Source: Zelopaecilomyces penicillatus (taxonomy: Eukaryota; Ascomycota; Sordariomycetes; Hypocreales; Pseudodiploosporaceae). From it: a stretch of 64,000 nt of DNA. The stretch is from positions 1,550,001 through 1,614,000 of the forward strand of contig VCCP01000001.1 of the NCBI GenBank assembly GCA_005765155.1, given 5' to 3'. The translations under genes were made by a program, and so were the position numbers. Positions 46,359 through 57,091 of the stretch are shown here, one piece after another. The number at the start of each line of letters is the position of its first letter. The first letter of the stretch is position 1. The notes under the pieces were generated by a model. The model was given only the letters and a program-made list of their open reading frames with translations. It had not been told where the DNA came from and did no database searches.

Positions 46359-47276
46359 ATGTCCGAGGAGCTCCGCGATGAGGTGGAGGCCATCAATTCC
46401 ATCTACGGCGAGGGTTGCTTGACGGTCCCTGAAGATGAAGAAGTCGGTGCCGGTGAGGCAGTGACTTATATCCTCAAGCTACCGGGCGAGGCTTCATCGC
46501 TGAGGCTGCGCTTCCCGGACTCGTATCCTGCTGAGACAGCGCCGGCGGTCCTTGGCACACATCATAGCTCAGGTGGCAAAAAGGGTGCGGGCGCAAGAGA
46601 TCTCGGGCTCTTCAAGGAAGCACTGGAAGCTGTGTTCCAGGAGGGCGCTGTTTGCCTGTTTGATGCTATTGAAGAGTTTAGTAGACGGCGTGAAGAGGAG
46701 GAGGAGGCTGGGCCGGAGACGGAGGAGTCTTCTTTGACAATGCATCATCCGGACGAGCACATGGCTCAAGACGCCGGCGTCGCTGCTGCCATTGAGCCCG
46801 CCGGAGCCAGCCAAAACCCGGCGGGCTTGGACCGGGACGGAGATATCGACCTATCCTCCCTGCCCCCTCCGCCCTGGACACTCTCCGAAACCCTCACGGA
46901 GAACCGGTCAACCTTCATCGCGCACGTCGCGCCCATCTCATCGCCCGCGCAGGCACGGCTCTACCTACAGCAACTGCTCGCCTCGGACCGGCGGATCCGT
47001 GCGGCGACGCACAACATCACGGCCTGGCGGGTACGCGGCGCCGGCGGCACGAGCTTCCAGGACTGCGACGACGACGGCGAGACGGCCGCGGGTGGTCGCC
47101 TGCTGCACCTCATGCAGGTCATGGAGGTGTGGGACGCCATGGTCATTGTCACGCGCTGGTATGGCGGCGTCAAGCTTGGCCCCCGCCGCTTTGCTGTCAT
47201 CAACTCTGTGGCGAGAGATGGGTTTGTGAGGGCGGGTCTGGTGGTGGTGCTGGATAAGGAGAAGAAGAAAAGGTAA
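46359..47276 (+). CDS. yih1: Yih1/IMPACT family regulator of Gcn2 signalling
   Basis: A single exon of 305 residues starts MSEELRDEVEAINSIYGE. Residues about 1-110 form an RWD domain (EAINSIYG, LRFPDSYPAETAP). After an acidic linker, about 180-300 form the IMPACT/UPF0029 domain (SKF-like NRSTFIAHVAP, YLQQLLASDRRIRAATHNI, VTRWYGGVKLGPRRFAVIN). Yih1 binds Gcn1 and actin and keeps Gcn1 from activating the eIF2-alpha kinase Gcn2, so it tunes the response to amino-acid starvation. The start at 46359 is the first ATG of the frame. The second half is markedly GC-richer than the first. It is convergent with the CASTOR-like ACT gene. Confidence 0.93.
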   Translation: MSEELRDEVEAINSIYGEGCLTVPEDEEVGAGEAVTYILKLPGEASSLRLRFPDSYPAETAPAVLGTHHSSGGKKGAGARDLGLFKEALEAVFQEGAVCLFDAIEEFSRRREEEEEAGPETEESSLTMHHPDEHMAQDAGVAAAIEPAGASQNPAGLDRDGDIDLSSLPPPPWTLSETLTENRSTFIAHVAPISSPAQARLYLQQLLASDRRIRAATHNITAWRVRGAGGTSFQDCDDDGETAAGGRLLHLMQVMEVWDAMVIVTRWYGGVKLGPRRFAVINSVARDGFVRAGLVVVLDKEKKKR

Positions 47277-47887
47277 TAAGGTGAAACATAGTTTTTGGTT
47301 ATGCAACGAAGGAGGTGGTGGAAACACTATTGCTAAAATATGAACATTGAGGGAGCAGAGAATATATATCATAGGAATAACGGATGTAACATGTCTCGAA
47401 GGGTTTCTGAAAAGCATGGTATAGTATGCTATCAACGGGTATTGTCAAGATGTTACACAGTTTATTTATGCTGAACATCACAGACCAACACGTCATAGGG
47501 GAGACAGATTAAGCAGTTGAGAGAAAGTAGTTATTGAGCACACTATTTCTATCCATTACCAACGCCAAAATACCTGCCCACCCAATAAATCAAGTTGGTA
47601 TCTCACAGTCATGCATGAGGCGCGTACCTATATACGTATGAACGCCAATCCAACCCAAACAGTGTCTGACAAGCCGGAGCGGCCTGTTAATTTTTTCAAA
47701 AGAGGATAACAGTCAAAGAGTAAACAAAACAAAAAAGGGCCCCAACACCACGGAAGCCAGCCGGGATATTGAATGACTCGCTTTCGCAATCCAAATAGTG
47801 AAAATAAAAATAAAAATCAGAGACATGTGTTGTATAGATATGAGAACAAACGCAAGCACCAGATGATGGAATATGTTTTTTTTCCTC
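47277..47887. other. Convergent 3' spacer
   Basis: This lies between yih1 and the ACT-domain gene. A short AAAAT repeat lies at 47801-47816. Short frames (46965-47435, 47299-47496) are not called. Confidence 0.5.
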
Positions 47888-49280
47888 TTACGCTTCCTTG
47901 TTGAGTAAGGGGTTCAGGATGGCGAGAGCGCGTATCGATTGTTCCCTTGAAAGTACAACAGCGCCTGCTCGAGCCGTAGAAAGATAGGACAGCTCTGAAA
48001 TCTCTGCGATTTGCATTTCTTGCACGAGTCGGCCTGCCACGCCGCACACTATGCCGGTTGATTCAAATGACAGATTGACAAGGTCAAGGACGATGGGAAT
48101 CAATACGCTTTCGGTGTCGCCTACTAGAGAGTCGCCAAAGAGAGGCAGGAGTTTCTTGTCGAGAAGTAGCGATGGAGGATCATCCTGTGCCAGTGTGAGG
48201 GATATAAACCTGGGTTGGGAAATGAGGGCTGATATGATGCATGTATAGAGCTTGGCGTCAACAAAGTCCAACCAGGTCCGACGGTAATCAGCCGAGCCTT
48301 TGCGGCTGTTGGAAGCGCGATGTGTGTTGTAGTTGTGTGATGAGGGCGACACCTCACGGCCAGAGCATTGAACCAGCTCGAGGCCTTCGTCGACAATGGC
48401 CTTGACGTTGCGCTTTTGTAGCAGCTCAAAAGTCCGAGTCTGGAGATCCACATCATTGGACGGTGGTGGTGTGTTGGGAGGCGATGAGGCATCGCTGTTG
48501 CTGCTTTTGTGCCCATAAATCGACGAGTTCACAAAATTAGATTGGTTTTCGGACAATTCAAAGCCCTTGGCTAGCAACGCCTGTACCACGTTCTGCTTCT
48601 CCTTGGTGGGAACGAGAATGAAATCGGAGTAGTAGGTGCTAATAAAGAAGATGGGAATCCCAGCAAATGCCAAAGGTGAACTCAATTCCATCACACGGCC
48701 AGCAGGGTCGAGGCCAGCACTGATGACGGACAAGATCATGTAGCTATCCTTGAAAACAGAAACTGTCTTGGCAAGATTCTTGGGCAAGGCATTGAGAGCA
48801 GGCTCAAAGACATTCCTGGCCCATGCGCTGTGACAGACGATGGAGCATTCTAGCGGAGTCACACTGATGTTGAGAAATCCATGCTGGTTGTCAGAAGTGA
48901 GGCCCTCCAGCTCATACTCAGTACAGTCGCGGGAGAAATTAAGGCTCTGCGTCTGTGGAAGGAGGATGCGGAGAATAGGTTGAAGAAGGGTCGAATATAG
49001 GTCGAGCGGAATGTGAATCAGCGTATAGGTGCCACCCTGTGTCCAAGAAAAACAAACATGTTAGCATTACAGCTTGCTGAAGTGTAATTGGGTTTAAAAA
49101 TAGAGGTCAAAACCGCTGCAATACAGCGAATTGGGTTCAGACAGTTAAAAAATGATGAAGCTCATCTACTGCGTCGAAGGTCGGCATGTGCAATGGCTCC
49201 AGCAAGCGAGTGAAGCGCTGATAAGGAAGTGGGAGATACTGCGCAAGAGGACTTACAAGGAATGAGACTTGGGCGTTCAT
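47888..49280 (-). CDS. CASTOR/GATS-like ACT-domain protein
   Basis: A 24-bp first exon (49257-49280, MNAQVSFL) and a 220-bp intron join in phase 0 to exon 2 (47888-49036), giving 390 residues. The junction reads VSFLGGTYTLIHIPLDLYS. Residues about 120-152 include LAFAGIPIFFISTYYSDFILVP, the second-ACT motif of the CASTOR/GATS family, whose animal members bind arginine and inhibit the GATOR2 step upstream of TORC1. A Ser/Pro/Asn-rich insert covers about 180-260 and another ACT-like half follows (TGIVCGVAGRLVQEM). Amino-acid binding is inferred from the family. Whether fungi use it for TORC1 signalling is not established. The intron is longer than the others here. Confidence 0.8.
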
Positions 49281-52200
49281 GATGAACCAATGGAACAATT
49301 TCCATTCAAATGCCAAATGAGAAAGAGGATCAATGTAGGAATTGAGAAAAAATAATAGTCTGGGGAGGAAGATTAAGTATGTCGGTGCGTTGTTGCGTGT
49401 CGCTGTGAATATGGCGCAATGAGTCTTCGTCCCTTATCAACAACCCGAGATGTCCTCTATCGACCCTGCGTGTCGGAAGAGCGGGGGGGTTCGCTGATTT
49501 TTCTTGGTGGCGGCAGGCTCTGAGATTGGGTTCAGACAGTGGAAGCCCTGCTGCTGGGTTTGACTCGACTGGGGGGGGGCCAGTAGCGGATGTCTACCGC
49601 TGCACACGGACCCTGTGGGCGACCGCGGAAGAGGATACCGAGAGAGGCCTGGGGTTGAGTGGGTATTGAACAGCGAGGCCAGAGGCTAACGCCTGCACAC
49701 GCGGGGCGTTGTTGGTCGATGAGGCGAATTGGAGCCACGCAAACGGACGCAGACGGACGTGTTAGTGGGCTTTCGGTGGGAAAGAAATGCGATGGAGAAG
49801 AAACAAGACGGTGGGGAGGGATGGAAGTTGTGGCCAGCGGGGCGGAGGCATATATATCTATGTTACTGTATATCTCGGGTGGATATTGTGCAATGCAAAG
49901 TGGAAGAAACCGAGTCTTTTAAGAGTATAGTTAGGGGGGCGATGGCGCACGCAGGGTCTCGATATATGACCAGCTTGGTGGTGGCGGCGCCAACATGGCC
50001 CATTGCCCGCGTCCAGTCATGGAGCCGGGCGACAGAGTATGGATGGTAGCCTTGAGTGAGTATTAGCAGGGTACTTGTGAGTGCCGGTAAGAGACAATTA
50101 TGATACACTAACCTAGAATTGTAGTTAAGCTGATATTATTTGGTACGCACAACTGTGCCATCACATACAGCACAGTGCTCGTCCGTCGCTACTCGGAGTC
50201 ACTAGATGCATGCATCGTTCCTTGCTTGGATGCATTACCTTTAAACGACACCGTTGACGGTTAGTCCCTACCAAGCAATACCACTTAGTTGCCCGCGGAT
50301 GGCGATCGTCGCCTCGAAGACTTGAGAGCATGCATGTTCGTACAGGATTGTGCAAATGGTTGTGATTGGAGGCTAGCTGTTTTGTTGCTCCCATCTCGCT
50401 CTGTCCTCTAATTGCTTCACATTCCCAAGATCGGCAACAGCCACATCCCCAGATTCGCGCGATGTCTGGCGCCACCGCAGGGAACAACAGCGTGATGAGA
50501 GGGCATTAACGCATTGTATACGGAGTTCTGTTTGTTCGGGCTGTTTCGTTCATTCATCACGGACCCTCCACAGGGGTGTCTAGCGGGAGAATGGGAAGAA
50601 TGGGAGGGTTGGACCCTGGAGCAGGCGGCGGCGGGGAAGTTGGCGTTGAGTTGTTGATTGATGTTTGGATCCTGATTGCTAGGCAGGATAGCTAGTCGTT
50701 TGTAGAATGATGCATCCCTGTTTGCATATTACGGCTCAGCAGCAAGCTTGCTAGAAATTACAAGATGAAGTAATATAGAGTACCATACATTAGTACTACA
50801 GAGAGGTACGTAGCGAGATAAAGTTAAGTGACAGTCACCAGTGTCTCTGGGACAGCGCATGCTACGTTGGCACTGGTTGCTTTCGCGGTTGGCGGCAGCC
50901 GTGAACTAGCAACGGCAGACGGGATGGGCCATTGATGAGGTTCAAGACACGGGAGACACGCCGCACGGCCTCTGAGATGATGGGAACCGGGGGAATTTGC
51001 TGCGTGACATAGGTGGAGGCTGCGGACGTCCGTGGATGGTTCATCAATCTTGCACTTGTGTGCGGTTAGTTACTGCTGGGGGACCCAACAGTCAGGGATG
51101 GGATTGGGCGTTTTGGTGACGGGCTGGGTGACGGGCTTGAGTCGCTTGACAATGGGCTTGTCTGTGAGAGAGCCATTAACGGAAATGGCGTTGTGTCACC
51201 CACAACCTGGCCACATCAAGGCTGTCTGATGGTTAGTGTTGTGATAGCTTGTTCGTAAACCCGGGGCTGGCGAGGGATGGGACGGGGGCCTCGACCATTC
51301 GCTCATCAACGCCGCGCTGTAGGGAATCAACGATGAGACATTGGATATCCATCAGGAAGCAAATATTTTGGAGACGGACAAGTCATGGACAACGTCGTAG
51401 GAGCAAGTTAATAAGTACTAGTAAGCGAGTTTGGTCGGAAAAGACACATCTCTAACTTCTGCGCTTGCCTTGTTAACCTGCTCCTTCCAGTGTTCCCCTC
51501 AACGCCAGCTTCAGGTGTACTTGCCTGCCTGATCATGACAATCTCGTCATTGTTTCCGCCATGAACAAATGCGGTTAGACGTGAAGTCTCACACCAACAC
51601 ACCTCACTTTGTCATCACCACTCGCCGTTTCATTTACCAAATTACGAGGGGATCCAGTTCTCCTGAGCTTTTTGATCCTACATTCGGTATAACCACAGGC
51701 TATTCGCACCGCTAAGCTATCCTTGCGTGATAGTCCTCCAGCCCCAATATTGATATCTGACCCCACGCTGCTGCCGTTGCCATTCCCGCATTCCCATGGG
51801 TCCATTTCGTGTCTCACAGCCTCGGAGGCTGATTTCATAACTGTTCCCGCCGTTAGGAGGGACCCTCTTATGTACTCATAATTCGTACCTACATTACCTA
51901 CCTCTTGGTAATACCACCTAACCAATGTGGATCCGACAGAAGCACCACCAACTGGGCTGCTTAGCCCAATGCCTCGTCCTGGTTGAGACGGCCAAGCGCC
52001 ACCAGATAAACTAACGGCTTTCGTGGCCTTGCCTGCTCCCTGCTTCTTCAGGTGGCCCTTCCCTCCACGATCATGTACTGGTCATTCAACGGCGACGGAC
52101 GCCTTGGTCATTCCCATGTGGTGGCTTAGGTTGTACGGATCTGTCGTCATGGACGCTGATGCCAGCCTGAAATGATGGCCTAGGCATGACCTGTCATGCT

Positions 52201-53402
52201 TACTTCGCCAGCTTCGACAATGAGCAGATACCTCCCGCTTCATTCCTCATCCATTGAATTATACCTGGATGAAGTGCAGCCCGACGGTTTTACCCATGGA
52301 GGGCTGAGCGAACACAGCGCCAGGCCCACAACCATCCACTCTTCTATGCCCAAACTTCGGTGCCCCCACGCGTATATGCCACCCTTCTAGGTCGTCTTTT
52401 TCCATTTTCTCTGGTGTCAATCAAAGCCCACTACTACTGTGGCATCTGGTCTACAGGTACTGGACAAAATTGCATCAAAATTTTCATTCTACCGCTGAGC
52501 CGGATGTTGGTTTGGATAAGGCATAACGGAAATAGTAATACTGGCATGACAGAGTAGACAAAAGGCTCTTCCCACTCATTGGTTCAAACTACCGCTCAAC
52601 CCCACGGATCATCGCCAGCACACAGTGAACTAGCAGACCCTGGACTCGGAACCTGCCGTTCAACTCTGCACGATCCTGGATGGCTAGCTCAGCATGCAGA
52701 TACGGAACTTGCATTGCGGGAGGCGAAAACTCCCTCCAGGGATCCGCATCGGATGCTCCCCCGACTCCTCTTCCCCACTGCAATTCATATCCCTCGAGCA
52801 CCGATCGTCCGGGGCGGAAAGAGTTGAACGGAGAGAGAAAGCGCAATTGGGTCCTATATCATCCACTCCACCTTGCAAGGGCACGAACTTGTTAGCTTTC
52901 AAGATTGTGATTTCTCGGCCACTCTGAAGAGTGGTGTTGGGCGCCTGAACAAGAGAGTTGGGTTGCCATCGCAGCCCGTGTTCAGAAAAAAATGATGTTT
53001 ATCGGCAGATGCAGAGAAGATGCACTGGCACGATACCTAATTCCACTGCAGAGCCAACACGTTACTTGATGTGGGCAACTTTTAATTGCACCCATGGAGA
53101 TGCGGCATCTTGTTGGCCTCTCTGATTCGTGTTATCAAGTGGCTCCATGCAGAATGCAGTAGATATGTACTGCATGCATGTATGTGTGCCTCATCGACTT
53201 CACCGCCACAGTCTCGATGCTCTACGCCACGACCACAAACGCGGGATGTATGGCCAAATGAAAGGCTACACAGCGGCGCCCCTTAATATCCATCCACATA
53301 TCATGCCTTGATGCATTCTTGCATACGCGCCGATGCTGGACGGGATCGCCCGTTGTTACACATACGCATGTGTCCGTTCTTTCCTCACTACAGCCAGTCA
53401 CA
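49281..53402. other. 4.1 kb with no supportable gene
   Basis: This is a long spacer upstream of the ACT-domain gene. It has a G9 run within ACTGGGGGGGGGCCAGT at about 49569-49585. The minus-strand frame 51575-51925 has no ATG at its start and no motif. Opposed frames at 52579-52927 cancel each other. No tRNA or other RNA is recognised. Confidence 0.4.
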
Positions 53403-55187
53403 TCAGGAGTTGTCTTTCTTGACACCGACGACAACCAGATTCCGTGGACTCTCGCCGTAGTCAAACACAGTTTCCACCCATGCATGCTTGACAACATCAT
53501 TGTTTTCCTTGAGGAACGTCCACCGGTCTACAACAATGAGTGACTCCACCACAGTAGCGCTGATTGCCATTAGGCTCCAGATGACACAAAGCTCCTTCTT
53601 CCGTGGCAGATACATGGCTTCATACCGCTCAATTTCTTCATCTGTGATATCTGCCATCTTTTCCCTCATTACGTCTGCGTATTGTTTGTATTCGGTGCTT
53701 GTCGTCAGTTTCTCAATCGCACCTCGAATGTAAGTCTTTAGCGTGGCGTAGCAACTTTTGCGCAGAGCACCAATAACAACGGGATTTGTGCTCATGTCGA
53801 AAGGCGACTCGGATTTGCCTTTACTCCCATCGCCGGTACTGTGATGCCAAATCCGATTTACCACGCCGCGGTCTAGAAACATCCTCTGCAGTACAGCCCG
53901 GAAGAAGTGACGCGAAAAAAAGCCATCGCTCTCGCCCTTGGTCCAGTTCTGTGGCGCCTGACAAGCCATCATCCGGGCGGTAATATTGAGACGTACCCCA
54001 TCTTCTTTGTACGTAGAAAAGCGATTGCTCATGGGAAATCCTTGTGGATCACGCTTCTCGGACTCTCTGACGATCCGCCCATTAACAGCCTGGAGCGTAG
54101 GTCGCAGGTAAGCATGCTTGTAGGTCGGGGGGCCGAGCTTCTCCGTCAATAGGTTATAGCAGCACCCCACGATAGCCACTGCGCGTATGTCAGGGTTCAT
54201 GATGAGCGATCTGATGCCATAGTGTGAGAGGTTGCCACAGGAGTGTATGGACACCGCCATCAGATTTGGGTCCTTTGCCGTTCCACTTTCGGACTTCTTA
54301 TGCTCAATGTTTGAAATGACGTCGGCGAGATCGCCACTATCAAGTCTTCCTGAGATGTATTGGATGAAACCCTTGCCCTCTTCTGCTGGGTATTGCGCTT
54401 TCAGGGTATTGACGGGTCTAAATTCAAAAGCATCGTCCCCAGCAACCTCTTTGACAGCCCTTGCTAGCGCCTCCGGATCTCTTTGATGATCTGGTCCCAG
54501 CTTTTCCACGATCTGACTCCATAACTTCTTGTTCCTCATTACTTTAGGCCGTATAGCTAGTCCAGCTGTCAAGTCGTAGCCCCTCGCTGCTGTCACGTTG
54601 TTCTCTCTTCCCTCCACAGCCACTACATGACGATTATATGGCTCGCTGGCCAGCGCTCTGCCGAGGTAGTTTTGGCCACTGCCAAAATCTACAAAATGAG
54701 AGATGCCGTTGCCAGTCTGCGTTGAGATGCTCTCAGAGAGCCGGTCCAGATAGTCAACAAAATTTGCAACCTCGTGTTTCTTCTTGGGCTTCATGCCAAC
54801 AGCGACAGACTTGGGGAGAACGGGTAGTTTGCTGTGACTGGAAACGAAGTCTCGTTTCAAAGAGAGCCTCCTGATGGAGCGGACATACTCCAGCAAACTC
54901 TCTGGAGGAAGTTCTTGGCCATCTTCAAACTTCAAATTATCCATGTCATCTCTCAGGAACAAGTCGAGGAGTTTCATAACATCGAATGAAAGTAAAAAGG
55001 CATGCCATTCTTCTGGTAAGGCTGCATGAAAGATGCCGGGATCGGTTGTGAAGAAGTCGAGAATATGAACTCCTCCGCATAGGATTTGGAACACATCCGT
55101 AGTGCGAGCAAACTCAAGCAGCGCCTCCACATACTCTTCGGGAGACGCGAACTCGATGCTGCAGGGCAGTGGCCGTTCTGGAATCAT
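53403..55187 (-). CDS. METTL25/RRNAD1-like methyltransferase
   Basis: A single exon encodes 594 residues. The SAM-binding core begins HFVDFGSGQNYLGRALA at about residue 165, with the acidic VVAVEGRENN strand after it, then SIHSCGNLSHYGIRSL and IVGCCYNLLTE at about 315-350. This set is that of the Methyltransf_32 group that includes animal METTL25 and RRNAD1. A helical N-terminal region (1-150) precedes it. METTL25-type proteins are proposed to methylate RNA or ribosomal protein; the fungal substrate is unknown. The C-terminal 200 residues carry conserved RWTFLKENNDV and ETVFDYGESPRNLVVVG segments. The gene is divergent from tlg1 with 704 bp between starts. Confidence 0.85.
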   Translation of the reverse strand: MIPERPLPCSIEFASPEEYVEALLEFARTTDVFQILCGGVHILDFFTTDPGIFHAALPEEWHAFLLSFDVMKLLDLFLRDDMDNLKFEDGQELPPESLLEYVRSIRRLSLKRDFVSSHSKLPVLPKSVAVGMKPKKKHEVANFVDYLDRLSESISTQTGNGISHFVDFGSGQNYLGRALASEPYNRHVVAVEGRENNVTAARGYDLTAGLAIRPKVMRNKKLWSQIVEKLGPDHQRDPEALARAVKEVAGDDAFEFRPVNTLKAQYPAEEGKGFIQYISGRLDSGDLADVISNIEHKKSESGTAKDPNLMAVSIHSCGNLSHYGIRSLIMNPDIRAVAIVGCCYNLLTEKLGPPTYKHAYLRPTLQAVNGRIVRESEKRDPQGFPMSNRFSTYKEDGVRLNITARMMACQAPQNWTKGESDGFFSRHFFRAVLQRMFLDRGVVNRIWHHSTGDGSKGKSESPFDMSTNPVVIGALRKSCYATLKTYIRGAIEKLTTSTEYKQYADVMREKMADITDEEIERYEAMYLPRKKELCVIWSLMAISATVVESLIVVDRWTFLKENNDVVKHAWVETVFDYGESPRNLVVVGVKKDNS

Positions 55188-55891
55188 GTTGCTGTTCTAT
55201 ATTGGGGTGGGAGACTGTTTAGTTGTCAGAGTTTGCGTTCCTCACTACTCTAGACATGAGTTGACGCTAGTCATGTGCATCGTGTCTTATCAACTAAACG
55301 ACTGGCATTGGAATCCTCGCCAATTATTTTTATTACTTACATCTGACGAGAATATTGGTGTATACAATTCAGCCCCTCCTTTGCCCGTCCGATATGTCCC
55401 TCAAATAACGGCAAATTGTCAACCGAAAATCAAGTAGATATTGTGATATGACGCTACACAGCGCACAAAATATGAGCTCATAAAGCGGTAATTTTTTATT
55501 TAGCCTCAAAATTTGAGATGAATCCTATAGATGCCAAACATATCTGCCTGTGGGGTTGGGGCTGTGATGAGAAATTTTGGATTTTGCCCAAGGTGAGAGT
55601 TCTCGGTGTGTGGTCTGTTGACCTTGAGGTACGTACTCATTCTATCCACATTGGCTGCTGAGCCTTCTTCCAACAGCAAAGCTGAGGCCTTGCAGGGGTC
55701 TGGAGTGCAACGTCATCCGCGATTCCGTCTGTCGGCTTGGGCGCAAGGCAGCCGTGCATCGAAATCTCCAAACTGTCCACCTCAGCGCATCCAACCCGTC
55801 CATCTCTATCAGTCACTCTTTTCAATCACCCTTCTCGCACATTGTTGCTACAACCACAGCTCATGAACCTCCGAACCACCGTGCCGACAGG
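55188..55891. promoter_or_regulatory. Divergent METTL25-like/tlg1 promoter
   Basis: This is gene-free and lies between two divergent starts. The 3' part is the tlg1 leader, which carries the short upstream frame listed next. Longer frames at 55606-55866 have no motif. Confidence 0.45.
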
Positions 55892-55895
55892 ATGA
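55863..55895 (+). promoter_or_regulatory. Upstream ORF overlapping the tlg1 start codon
   Basis: ATG at 55863 opens a 10-codon frame (MNLRTTVPTG) that ends with TGA at 55893-55895. This stop overlaps the tlg1 ATG at 55892-55894, in the arrangement ATGATGG. Such an overlap can allow termination-reinitiation or reduce initiation at the main start. The effect is inferred. Confidence 0.45.
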
Positions 55896-56708
55896 TGGCG
55901 TCCACGAATGAGGAGGACCCGTTCCTCCAGGTCCAACAGTAAGAACAGCGACCCTCCATCTCTCGTCGCCATCATTGAGAAACCAGAAAGACAAAGGTCA
56001 GGCTAACCATAATATTCGGTGCACAGAGATGTCCTGACCCAGATCTCATCGACCCGGCCCCTCTTCGCCTCCTATCTGCGAATTCGCTCCCTCACCTCTT
56101 CCGCCTCATCCCCCGAGCTAGCCTCCGCGCACGCCGACCTTGAGACGGCCCTCTCCTCTTTAGTTGAGGATCTTGCCGACCTCGTCGCCTCTGTGCAGGC
56201 CGTCGAGTCCAACCCCGCCCAATTCGGTTTATCGGAGCATGAAGTCTCGCGCCGCAAACGCCTTGTGCAGGATGTCGGTGGCGAGATTGAAGACATGCGC
56301 GAGGAGCTCAACAAGAAGATTAGTGCTCCAATAGGGGGCCCCAGTGCTGGCGATAACCTCCCCGATCCCAGCTCCTTCGCTATCCCCGAGGGCGACGCGT
56401 TCAACGAGTTCGAGCAGCAGCAGCAGGTTGAGATGATGCAGGAACAGGATCAGCACCTCGACGGCGTGTTCCAGACTGTAGGGAACTTGCGTCGCCAGGC
56501 CGATGACATGGGCCGAGAATTGGAAGAGCAGCGGGAAATGCTTGAGGTGGTTGATGACGTGGCAGACAGGGTAGGTGGCCGTCTGGAGACTGGCATGGCC
56601 AAGTTACAGTTCGTAATGCGCCGCAACGAGGACAGGTTCAGCAGCTGCTGTATTGGTGTTCTGATCTTTGTTCTGATATTGCTTCTGGTCCTCTTATTGA
56701 TCGTATAA
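55892..56708 (+). CDS. tlg1: t-SNARE Tlg1 (syntaxin 6 family)
   Basis: Exon 1 (55892-55938) and exon 2 (56027-56708) with an 88-bp intron (GGCTAACCA before the acceptor) give 242 residues. The join reads EEDPFLQVQQDVLTQISSTR, typical of the syntaxin-6/Tlg1 N-terminus. A helical regulatory domain covers about 10-115. The Qc SNARE motif runs at about 155-215 with the zero-layer Gln near residue 184 (RELEEQREML), and the C-terminal anchor is 224-242, preceded by two Cys (SSCC) that could be palmitoylated. Tlg1 acts in fusion of endosome-derived vesicles with the TGN, pairing with Tlg2, Vti1 and Snc. MMAST begins at the first of two adjacent ATGs; either may be used. Confidence 0.93.
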
Positions 56709-57091
56709 TGGGGAATTCTTCTAGAGTTTATGAGGGTGGGGAGAACAGGCACATGCTGTTTTTATTATTATTTTAGATTGGGAGTTCCGGGCAAGGTTGG
56801 GTTTTGATATATGTTCACGGTTCCTTTATTGTATACTATTTTTCTGGTATAAATGGTTTAAAAGGACCTTCGGTTTACCCACAGTTCAATATGACCAATT
56901 TCCATCAACGCCTGATACCATGCTCCCTTGAAACAAACAAAAACACAAAATCGAATAAAATAGAAACCTGTACGCCAATATAGCGCTAGGCTCTCGCTCA
57001 ACGCCACTAGTGTCTGATACAGGTTGTAATAGTTTGCGTCACTCCCGGCTTTACAATATACCTTGCTCTTATCATATCAGAATTCAACATC
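56709..57091. other. Convergent 3' spacer
   Basis: 383 bp between tlg1 and gle1, AT-rich, consistent with two 3' UTRs. No gene is seen. Confidence 0.5.

Noticed and set aside
49569..49585. Short palindrome-like ACTGG(G)nCCAGT
   Set aside because: It is mainly a G run with 5-bp ends; too short to be called a terminator or an element end.
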